DNA from: Bacteroidia bacterium
GTDB lineage: Bacteria > Bacteroidota > Bacteroidia > Bacteroidales > Azobacteroidaceae
Direction of reading: 5' to 3'
Assembly (NCBI GenBank): GCA_025996835.1
Contig: BNTU01000151.1
Coordinates: 1-6,001, forward strand
Length of the DNA: 6,001 nt
Shown: positions 1-5,189 of the stretch, piece by piece
Position numbering within the stretch: the first letter of the stretch is position 1
Layout: each line of letters begins with the position of its first letter
Notes under the pieces: generated by a model
What the model was told of the DNA's origin: nothing
What the model saw: only the letters and a program-made list of their open reading frames with translations
The model's database searches: none
Translations under genes and position numbers: made by a program

Positions 1-2
1 CC

Positions 3-47
3 TTCGCAGCAGCCCAGCAGATGCTGGATTTGTATTTCAATTTGTGA
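3..47 (+). CDS. possible 3' end of a plus-strand gene, product unknown
   Basis: The frame starting at base 3 is open from the window edge to a TGA at 45-47 and reads FAAAQQMLDLYFNL, which is helix-like and compositionally ordinary. The two other plus frames are also open from the edge, to stops at 58-60 and 62-64, but their peptides look less protein-like. With only 14 residues there is no basis for a product. A weak terminator-like structure downstream (71-114) supports some plus-strand transcript ending here, but the choice of frame is a guess. Confidence 0.25.
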   Translation, partial: FAAAQQMLDLYFNL

Positions 48-70
48 AATTCTTCGGTAAATAGCTTCCC

Positions 71-114
71 ACACAAATTACGGTAGAACCTTTAATGCTA
101 ACATTGTGTTTTTT
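71..114 (+). terminator. weak candidate terminator
   Basis: ACACAA at 71-76 can pair with TTGTGT at 104-109, and TTA at 78-80 with TAA at 99-101, leaving a small internal bulge and an 18-nt loop. A run of six T follows (109-114). The stem is AT-rich and imperfect. The T run is on the plus strand, so it would end a transcript entering from the left edge rather than the minus-strand DUF362 gene, whose stop codon is at 116-118. Confidence 0.25.
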
Positions 115-115
115 A

Positions 116-1228
116 TCATTCCACAGTTACTAACTCATAATCCACCTTGCCTAACCCTATTTCTTGGGCGTATTTCAAGCCTGCCAGCCAGTCGGTGTTG
201 GGGTGGATGAGTTTGAATTTCTCGATGTTTTGCAAATCGCCTTGCTGTGTGACGTTCAGGACGGTGTTGAGGTTGGCTCCGGCGTTTGTTACCATGTCGG
301 CGGAGGCTTTGTCCAACGCTACGGGGTCGAAAGAGGCGGTTATGCCTATGTTGGGCACTATGGCGGCATCGTTGCACGCCCAGCAATCGCAGTTTGGCGA
401 CACGTCCATGATGAAATTGATGTGGAAATGGGGCTTGTCTTTCACCACCGCCAGCGCATATTCGGCGATTTTGTAGTTCATCACATCCGTTGAGTTGTCC
501 CAGACGGGTTGAGCCGCCTCAAACTGGCACACAGCCACGCATTGCCCGCAGCCCACGCATTTTTTGTAGTCAATCTCCGCTTTTTTGTCCGCATTCAAAT
601 GAATCGCTTTTGAGGCACAATACTTCACACACTGACCGCAGGACGTACATTCTGCCGTTTCAATGATTGGTTGCGAGGACGAATGCAGTTCCAATTTTCC
701 CTGCCGCGAAGCCGCGCCCATGCCCAGATTTTTTAACGCACCGCCAAAGCCCGTTTGCTCGTGACCTTTAAAGTGGTTCATCGACACCACGATGTCGGAT
801 TCTGCAATCGCCGCACCGATTTTTGCCGTTTTGCAATACTTCAAACCGAGCGGAATTTCCAAAAAGTCGATGGCTTTCAGTCCATCGGCAATAATCACCG
901 GGCAAGGCACCGCAAGCGGGTTAAACCCATTCTCAAACGCACTCGTGATGTGGTCTAAGGCATTCGACCGCCTGCCCAAATACAGGGTGTTGGCATCCGT
1001 CAAAAACGGTTTCGCCTGCTTCGTCAGCAAAAATTGCACCAACCGCGCGGCATAATTCGCGCGAATGTAAGCCAAATTGCCCGGCTCACCGAAGTGAATT
1101 TTCACCGCCGTAAATTTGTCCTTGAAATCAATCGTTTCAATTCCCGCCCGCTTCACGAGCAACTCCAACTTGTCCGGCAAACTGCGCCCCGGCTTCGTGC
1201 GCATATCCGTAAAATATACTTTTGACAT
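116..1228 (-). CDS. DUF362 domain protein with two [4Fe-4S] ferredoxin motifs
   Basis: This 370-residue protein is a DUF362-type iron-sulfur protein. Residues 1 to about 190 form the DUF362 region, including the conserved-looking stretch NHFKGHEQTGFGGALKNLGM near 151-170. Two CxxCxxCxxxC motifs follow (C194/C197/C200/C204 and C224/C227/C230/C234), each able to hold a [4Fe-4S] cluster, so a cytoplasmic electron-transfer role is likely. A further Cys group, CDCWAC at 280-285, could bind another metal. There is no signal peptide or membrane segment. The ATG at 1226-1228 is chosen because the protein-like sequence starts there and a promoter lies just upstream; the frame stays open to 1348, but that extension would cross the promoter and reach the panC start region. 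The substrate and partner of this family are unknown to me, and no neighbour suggests one. It is divergent from panC. Confidence 0.9.
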   Translation of the reverse strand: MSKVYFTDMRTKPGRSLPDKLELLVKRAGIETIDFKDKFTAVKIHFGEPGNLAYIRANYAARLVQFLLTKQAKPFLTDANTLYLGRRSNALDHITSAFENGFNPLAVPCPVIIADGLKAIDFLEIPLGLKYCKTAKIGAAIAESDIVVSMNHFKGHEQTGFGGALKNLGMGAASRQGKLELHSSSQPIIETAECTSCGQCVKYCASKAIHLNADKKAEIDYKKCVGCGQCVAVCQFEAAQPVWDNSTDVMNYKIAEYALAVVKDKPHFHINFIMDVSPNCDCWACNDAAIVPNIGITASFDPVALDKASADMVTNAGANLNTVLNVTQQGDLQNIEKFKLIHPNTDWLAGLKYAQEIGLGKVDYELVTVE

Positions 1229-1260
1229 AATAAACAGTATTTTTTTTGTAAAAATCGCCC

Positions 1261-1292
1261 CAAAGGTATAATTTATTTTGCAAACCGGCAAA
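1261..1292 (-). promoter_or_regulatory. Bacteroidota-type promoter for the DUF362 gene
   Basis: Read on the minus strand, TTTG (1289-1292) is followed after 20 nt by TACCTTTG (1261-1268). This matches the Bacteroidota primary sigma factor pattern TTTG-N19-21-TAnnTTTG. Transcription would start near 1254, giving a leader of roughly 25 nt before the ATG at 1228. No Shine-Dalgarno site is seen, as is usual for this phylum. Confidence 0.6.
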
Positions 1293-1293
1293 T

Positions 1294-1326
1294 TTTGTGT
1301 TTTCCCATTTATTTTGCTTACTTTTG
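1294..1326 (+). promoter_or_regulatory. Bacteroidota-type promoter for panC and the DUF554 gene
   Basis: TTTG at 1294-1297 is followed after 21 nt by TACTTTTG at 1319-1326, a full match to TAnnTTTG. Transcription would start near 1333, about 24 nt before the panC ATG. The -33 box is one base away from the -33 box of the divergent DUF362 promoter (1289-1292). Confidence 0.6.
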
Positions 1327-1356
1327 CGCCGTTTTTAAGAAAAAACATTTTTGCAA

Positions 1357-2265
1357 ATGAAAATTATTGAAAAAATCGATGATTTGAAGAGCGTTTTGGC
1401 GACTGCCCGACACACCCATAAATCCATCGGATTGGTGCCTACAATGGGCGCATTGCACGCCGGACACCTCGCTTTGGTCGCACACGCTGTGGCAGAAAAC
1501 GATGTGACGGTGGTCAGCATTTTCGTTAATCCCACCCAATTTAACGACAAAAACGACCTCAAAAATTATCCGCGCACCCCCGAAGCCGATTGCGAATTGT
1601 TGGCAAATGCGGGTGTAAGCATCGTGTTTATGCCCACCGCCGAAGAAGTGTATCCCACGCCGGACACCCGCCAGTTTGAGTTTGGAGCCTTGGCAACGGT
1701 GATGGAAGGCGCGTTTCGACCGGGGCATTTCAACGGCGTGGCGCAGATTGTGAGCCGATTATTTGAGATTGTGGCACCCGACCGTGCTTATTTTGGCGAA
1801 AAAGATTTTCAGCAGTTGGCAATCATTCGCGAAATGGTGAAGCATCTGCAATTGGATGTTCAAATAGTTGCCTGCCCTATTGTTCGCGAAGCGGACGGCT
1901 TGGCGATGAGTTCGCGCAACGCGCGACTGACTGCCGCGCAGCGGCAGGCGGCGGTGAATATTTCGCGGGTGTTGCTGCACAGCAGGGGATTGCGGGTCAA
2001 GCCCGCAATGACAAGCCATACAGACGCCATGACGGGCAGCAGCAATTGTCATTGCGGGCTTGACCCGCAATCCCTTGAAGGAACCAGGCAATGGGTGACA
2101 GAACAAGTCAATGCCGTTCCTGAATTGCAGGTGGAGTATTTTGCTATTGTGGATGGAACCACGCTGCAACCGATTAAAAATTGGGCGGACAGTGCATTTC
2201 CTGTTGGTTGCATTGCGGTGTTTGATGGGGATGTGAGGTTGATTGATACTGTTTTTTACGCTTAA
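1357..2265 (+). CDS. panC: pantothenate synthetase (pantoate--beta-alanine ligase) with an in-frame repeat insertion
   Basis: PanC joins pantoate and beta-alanine with ATP to make pantothenate, the coenzyme A precursor, in the cytoplasm. The protein has 302 residues. The nucleotide-binding motif [10 protein letters not shown] spans 28-37 (M30, H34, H37). Also visible are IFVNPTQF (55-62), [16 protein letters not shown] (121-136), [10 protein letters not shown] (145-154) and the KMSKS-like MSSRNARL (184-191), so the catalytic core looks complete. Residues about 210-240 are encoded by a palindromic repeat element and are foreign to the family. They fall in the C-terminal domain, before EYFAIVDG, and explain most of the excess over the usual ~280 residues. 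I chose the ATG at 1357 over an in-frame TTG at 1351. The DUF554 gene starts 4 nt after the stop. No panD is adjacent, although panC and panD are often neighbours in Bacteroidales. Confidence 0.96.
   Translation: MKIIEKIDDLKSVLATARHTHKSIGLVPTMGALHAGHLALVAHAVAENDVTVVSIFVNPTQFNDKNDLKNYPRTPEADCELLANAGVSIVFMPTAEEVYPTPDTRQFEFGALATVMEGAFRPGHFNGVAQIVSRLFEIVAPDRAYFGEKDFQQLAIIREMVKHLQLDVQIVACPIVREADGLAMSSRNARLTAAQRQAAVNISRVLLHSRGLRVKPAMTSHTDAMTGSSNCHCGLDPQSLEGTRQWVTEQVNAVPELQVEYFAIVDGTTLQPIKNWADSAFPVGCIAVFDGDVRLIDTVFYA
1983..2077. repeat. ~95-bp inverted-repeat element inserted in-frame in panC
   Basis: Two arms, 1983-2014 and 2046-2077, are inverted copies of each other with one mismatch in 32 nt (29 nt are perfect: 1986-2014 against 2046-2074). 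Each arm contains its own palindrome, ATTGCGGG-5 nt-CCCGCAAT, at 1989-2009 and 2051-2071. The 31-nt spacer (2015-2045) is not symmetric. The first arm is read as GLRVKPAMT and the second as CHCGLDPQS. The panC frame is kept throughout and no clear target-site duplication is visible. The paired layout resembles a REPIN (REP doublet), but no mobilising enzyme is present in the window. Confidence 0.85.
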
Positions 2266-2269
2266 TAAT

Positions 2270-2950
2270 ATGGTTGGAACATTAGTCAATACAGCGGCGA
2301 TTATTGTGGGGAGTGGCATTGGGCTGGTCTTCAAAAAGAGCATTCCGGAAAAATACCAATCTGTTTATTTTCAGGCTGTTGGATTGTTCACTTTGCTGTT
2401 GGGAATTAAGATGTCTATTGGCATTTCGGAGCCTTTGTTGGTGGTGCTAAGTTTGGTTCTGGGGGGCTTTCTCGGTGTCCGAATGCGGCTTGAGCAGCGG
2501 GTGGAGCAATTGGGCGAACTCATTAAAGCACGCACCAAATCGAAGAACGACCGCTTCACAGAGGGCTTGTTGACGGCTTTTTTGCTCTTTTGCATGGGGT
2601 CAATGACTCTCGTGGGGGCGATAGAAGAAGGCTTCGGACAAACCTCCGACCTCTTGCTCACCAAATCCATTATGGATTTTTTCTCTGCCATCATGCTTGC
2701 CTCCGCCTTGGGGATTGGCGTGCTGTGTTCCGCCGGTCTCGTTTTAGTCTTTCAAGGCGGCATCACCCTCTTAGTCGCGCTTATCGGCAAAGATATCCCT
2801 CCCGAAATCATATCCGAAATAACAGTAGTAGGCGGAATTATTCTCATCGGATTAGGCATCAACCTGCTCAACATCAAGAAGTTGGAAATCATCAACCTGC
2901 TGCCAGCATTGCTATTGATTTGCCTGCTGGTGTTGGTTAAAACTTTGTGA
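2270..2950 (+). CDS. DUF554 family integral membrane protein
   Basis: This 226-residue, strongly hydrophobic protein resembles the DUF554 family (B. subtilis YdfK, E. coli YqgA), inner-membrane proteins of unknown function. Membrane segments can be placed at about 2-21, 33-51, 55-71, 98-117, 134-172 (long enough for two), 184-202 and 207-224. The segment CMGSMTLVGAIEEG (108-121) is the most family-like motif. A charged loop, about 71-97, separates the third and fourth segments. The ATG at 2270 is preferred to an in-frame TTG at 2243, because it gives the typical N-terminus MVGTLVNTAAIIVG and avoids overlap with panC. It starts 4 nt after the panC stop, so the two genes are probably cotranscribed and translationally linked. 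That does not prove a link to pantothenate; a role in transport is only a guess. No terminator is evident after the stop. Confidence 0.9.
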   Translation: MVGTLVNTAAIIVGSGIGLVFKKSIPEKYQSVYFQAVGLFTLLLGIKMSIGISEPLLVVLSLVLGGFLGVRMRLEQRVEQLGELIKARTKSKNDRFTEGLLTAFLLFCMGSMTLVGAIEEGFGQTSDLLLTKSIMDFFSAIMLASALGIGVLCSAGLVLVFQGGITLLVALIGKDIPPEIISEITVVGGIILIGLGINLLNIKKLEIINLLPALLLICLLVLVKTL

Positions 2951-2982
2951 TGAATGTCGGACATATCCTTTTTATTCATGCG

Positions 2983-3014
2983 CTTGGAAATCTCAAAATT
3001 TTCATGTAATTTTG
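2983..3014 (+). promoter_or_regulatory. Bacteroidota-type promoter for the M23 peptidase gene
   Basis: CTTG at 2983-2986 (the TTG core is conserved) is followed after 20 nt by TAATTTTG at 3007-3014, a full match to TAnnTTTG. The predicted start of transcription, near 3021, leaves an A-rich leader of about 10 nt before the ATG at 3031. The 80-nt gap after the DUF554 gene also holds an 11-nt palindrome, ATGTCGGACAT (2954-2964), too small to interpret. Confidence 0.55.
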
Positions 3015-3030
3015 CACCGCAAAAAAAACA

Positions 3031-4803
3031 ATGAAGCATACAAAAACAAAAATACTGATAATCAGCCTGTTGCTAACTGGTAACTGGTCACTGCTAACTG
3101 GTAACTGGTCACCGGTCACTGCCCAAGAAATCGTGTCGCCACTCGACATCCCGCTGTTCCTGAGCGGCAACTTCGGCGAATTGCGCAATAATCATTTTCA
3201 TGCGGGCACTGACTTTAAGACTCAGGGTGGCATCGGGCAGCCTGTCAAAGCGGTGCAGGAGGGGTATGTGTCGCGCATTGGCGTGAGTCCATACGGCTAT
3301 GGCAACGTGCTCTATTTGGCGCATCCGGATGGCACTGCTTCTGTTTATGGGCATTTAGACAAGTTTGTGCCGCGCATTGAGGCTCTTGTGCGCGACAGTC
3401 AGTATCGGCGTGAGAGTTTTGCGGTCAATCTGCTGCTGTCGCCGCACGATTTGCCCGTCACAAAAGGCGAACGCATCGGTTTGAGCGGCAATACGGGCGG
3501 TTCGGGAGGTCCGCATCTGCATTTTGAACTGCGCGATAGCACTACAGAAGTGACATTCGACCCCCTTCCCTACCTCAAAAAATATATCTCAGATACACGT
3601 GCGCCCGAAATTTCGGGTATTCGCCTGTTTCCGCAGCCGGGGAAAGGCATCGCTAACGGTAGCACGCGCCCTCTGACCGTTTCGTTGAATAGAAATAAAG
3701 CGGGGCAACAGAGCGTGGGGACTATCACGGCGTGGGGTGTGATTGGCGTGGGTGTCAAGGCTTACGACTACATGAATCTTACGCACAACATCTACGGCGT
3801 GAAGGATATTACGCTGAAGGTGGATGGCAAAGAGGCGTATCATGCGGTGATGGACAGGTTTTCGTTTGCCAATTCGCGTGCGCTCAACAGTTATGTGGAT
3901 TGGGCGGAGTGGATAGACCACAAGCATTTCTTTATGAAATCGTATGTTGAACCGGGTAATTTGCTGGGTGTCAATCGCTTATCGGAGAATGGACTTCTTG
4001 ACATCAACGAAGAACGAACCTACCGGTTGGAATACATCCTGAAAGATGCTTATGGTAACACCACGCACCTGAACTTCACCATTGTGGGCAAGCAAACGGC
4101 TATTCCCGCCGCCAACACTTCCGGCGAGTTTTTTGCCCACAACATCGCCAATGTATATAAGAGAAACGGCATTTCGCTGCTGATTCCGCACGGAAATTTG
4201 TACACCGACATTTATTTTGAGGTGGACACATCGACCGGTTTGTCATCCTGCTTTTCACCCGTTTACACGCTCCGCGAACGGGTGCCGTTGCACGACTATT
4301 CTCCTCTGACTCTGACAATTACAGACGACGTCTATCCCGACAAATCGAAATATGGTGTGGTGCAAATCTCACCCAAAGGCGCAAAAAGTTGGCTGGGAGG
4401 CAGTTACAATTTTGGCGGCACCATCACGACAAAAATCCGCGAATTAAGTTCGTTTGCCGTGATGCTCGATACCGTTCCGCCCACCATCCAATTATTGGAA
4501 CAAAAGACAAAAAAAGGCACCCGCCGCGACCATATTGCATTCAAAATCACGGACGATTTGAGCGGTATTAAGTCATACAGGGGTACTGTGGATGGGCATT
4601 GGGTGCTTTTTGAATACGATGCCAAGCGAAATTATCTCTATTACAAGCACGATGCAACACGGTTTGGTAAGCAACAAGAGATTGCGGGTCAAGCCCGCAA
4701 TGACAGTGCCACAAAAGAAATCGTCCGTCCCCAACTGAAATTAGTTGTGACGGACGATGCCGGAAATGAATCGCAATTTACTTGCGAATACCCAATTCTT
4801 TGA
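3031..4803 (+). CDS. secreted M23 family metallopeptidase (LytM-type) with long C-terminal region
   Basis: A 590-residue zinc peptidase, probably a peptidoglycan DD-endopeptidase or a LytM-type regulator in the periplasm. The N-terminus is a signal peptide (basic start, core ILIISLLL, predicted cut after VTA31). Q32 follows, so it is not a lipoprotein. The LytM domain spans about 37-180: H57 and D61 in HFHAGTD and H164 in PHLHFELR are the expected zinc ligands, and H108 (VYGHL) and H162 the expected catalytic histidines, so it should be active. The remaining ~400 residues are beta-rich with no enzymatic motif seen. Their end looks like an Ig-type fold (TDDLSGI 507-513, VTDDAGNES 573-581). Two repeats have entered the gene: a 21-bp tandem repeat in the signal peptide (residues about 14-27) and the palindromic element at residues 551-558. 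The last 26 nt overlap rpsO tail to tail. Confidence 0.93.
   Translation: MKHTKTKILIISLLLTGNWSLLTGNWSPVTAQEIVSPLDIPLFLSGNFGELRNNHFHAGTDFKTQGGIGQPVKAVQEGYVSRIGVSPYGYGNVLYLAHPDGTASVYGHLDKFVPRIEALVRDSQYRRESFAVNLLLSPHDLPVTKGERIGLSGNTGGSGGPHLHFELRDSTTEVTFDPLPYLKKYISDTRAPEISGIRLFPQPGKGIANGSTRPLTVSLNRNKAGQQSVGTITAWGVIGVGVKAYDYMNLTHNIYGVKDITLKVDGKEAYHAVMDRFSFANSRALNSYVDWAEWIDHKHFFMKSYVEPGNLLGVNRLSENGLLDINEERTYRLEYILKDAYGNTTHLNFTIVGKQTAIPAANTSGEFFAHNIANVYKRNGISLLIPHGNLYTDIYFEVDTSTGLSSCFSPVYTLRERVPLHDYSPLTLTITDDVYPDKSKYGVVQISPKGAKSWLGGSYNFGGTITTKIRELSSFAVMLDTVPPTIQLLEQKTKKGTRRDHIAFKITDDLSGIKSYRGTVDGHWVLFEYDAKRNYLYYKHDATRFGKQQEIAGQARNDSATKEIVRPQLKLVVTDDAGNESQFTCEYPIL
3072..3121 (+). repeat. 21-bp tandem repeat in the signal-peptide coding region
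   Basis: Units at 3072-3092 and 3093-3113 match at 20 of 21 bases, and a partial third unit (GGTCACTG) follows to 3121. Each unit is built from a smaller AACTGGT motif repeated twice. The unit length is a multiple of three, so the frame is kept and LLTGNWS is encoded twice, just after the hydrophobic core of the signal peptide. The unit is unrelated to the ATTGCGGG palindrome. Confidence 0.8.
4680..4705 (+). repeat. single copy of the ATTGCGGG palindrome inside the M23 gene
   Basis: These 26 nt are identical to 1988-2013 in panC, including the 8-nt arms (4681-4688 and 4694-4701), the loop TCAAG and the trailing GACA. Here the element is read in another frame, giving IAGQARND (residues 551-558), between an aromatic-rich strand region and the final VTDDAGNES strand of the C-terminal domain. 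On the minus strand it lies 77-97 nt downstream of the rpsO stop, where it could fold as a hairpin in the rpsO transcript. Confidence 0.85.
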
Positions 4804-5047
4804 TAATCTTGCGGTAACGTTCAATGTTGCGTTCTTTCAGATAGTCCAAAAGGCGACGACGTTTACCAACCAACATCTTCAAAGAGCGACTTGTGCTATA
4901 ATCTTTCTTATTTAACTTGAGATGCTCAGTTAAATGCGAAATACGGTAGGAAAACAAGGCTATCTGACCCTCTGAGGAGCCGGTATCCGTGTTAGACTTT
5001 CCGTACTTGGCGAAGATTTCTTGCTTCTTTTCTGCGTCTAAATACAT
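4778..5047 (-). CDS. rpsO: 30S ribosomal protein S15
   Basis: S15 binds 16S rRNA early in assembly of the small-subunit platform. The 89-residue length is normal for the family. Recognisable parts are DTGSSEGQIAL (21-31), the helix RISHLTEHL (35-43), KKDYSTSRSL (47-56, with the conserved D49), and GKRRRLLDYL (61-70), with the basic end KELGIRK. The start MYLDAEKKQEIF is typical of Bacteroidales S15. The frame remains open upstream to 5326, but that extension would run through the promoter and into lpxB. It is transcribed from its own promoter, divergent from lpxB, and its stop lies inside the 3' end of the M23 gene, so transcription must end within that gene. No S15 autoregulatory structure is obvious in the short A-rich leader. 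Confidence 0.98.
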   Translation of the reverse strand: MYLDAEKKQEIFAKYGKSNTDTGSSEGQIALFSYRISHLTEHLKLNKKDYSTSRSLKMLVGKRRRLLDYLKERNIERYRKIIKELGIRK

Positions 5048-5088
5048 AAATTGAATTCTTTTAATTATTATTATTTTTTTAGCGGGTG

Positions 5089-5118
5089 CAAAGGTACAAC
5101 TAATTTTTGAATATACAA
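5089..5118 (-). promoter_or_regulatory. Bacteroidota-type promoter for rpsO
   Basis: On the minus strand TTG (5116-5118) is followed after 19 nt by TACCTTTG (5089-5096), identical to the -7 box of the DUF362 promoter. Transcription would begin near 5082, giving a leader of about 35 nt that is almost entirely A and T, with no Shine-Dalgarno site. Confidence 0.6.
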
Positions 5119-5139
5119 CAATTTCGTTAATTTTTCGTT

Positions 5140-5147
5140 TAAATTTG
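5140..5147 (+). promoter_or_regulatory. candidate -7 box for lpxB
   Basis: TAAATTTG matches TAnnTTTG and lies 42 nt upstream of the lpxB ATG. No good TTTG is found 19-21 nt upstream (the nearest, at 5106-5109, is 30 nt away), so this promoter is less certain than the other four. A TATAAT at 5166-5171 is closer to the gene but does not fit the phylum's pattern. Confidence 0.35.
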
Positions 5148-5169
5148 GAATTTTTGGGGATACAATATA

Positions 5170-5187
5170 ATGACAAAGAGGGACTGA
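5170..5187 (+). other. five-codon upstream ORF and Shine-Dalgarno-like site before lpxB
   Basis: An ATG at 5170 opens a tiny frame, MTKRD, whose TGA (5185-5187) lies 2 nt before the lpxB ATG at 5190. The GAGG at 5178-5181, 8 nt before that ATG, lies inside the same small frame and is the clearest Shine-Dalgarno-like site in the window. It supports the lpxB start. Whether the tiny frame is translated cannot be told; it may be chance. Confidence 0.35.
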
Positions 5188-5189
5188 TT

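Noticed and set aside
37..105. Minus-strand stretch reading VICVGSYLPKNFTN, a little like the start of a FabH-type ketoacyl-ACP synthase
   Set aside because: No start codon of its own, a stop right after the match, and no further family sequence; too short to tell from chance.
1229..1348. 40-codon N-terminal extension of the DUF362 protein
   Set aside because: The extension crosses a good promoter and the panC leader, and the family-like sequence begins at the ATG at 1228.
1759..2343. 194-codon open frame on the minus strand opposite panC
   Set aside because: It lies antisense to a clear panC and shows no family motif. The part that looks repeat-like is only the palindrome read from the other strand.
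2951..2978. Small inverted repeats (ATGTCGGACAT; TGAAT/ATTCA) after the DUF554 gene as terminator or operator
   Set aside because: The arms are only 5 nt, the first has a one-base centre that cannot form an RNA loop, and no U tract follows a stable stem.
5166..5171. TATAAT as a sigma-70 -10 box for lpxB
   Set aside because: No matching -35 box, and the Bacteroidota primary sigma factor recognises TAnnTTTG; the sequence is in an AT-rich leader where chance matches are likely.
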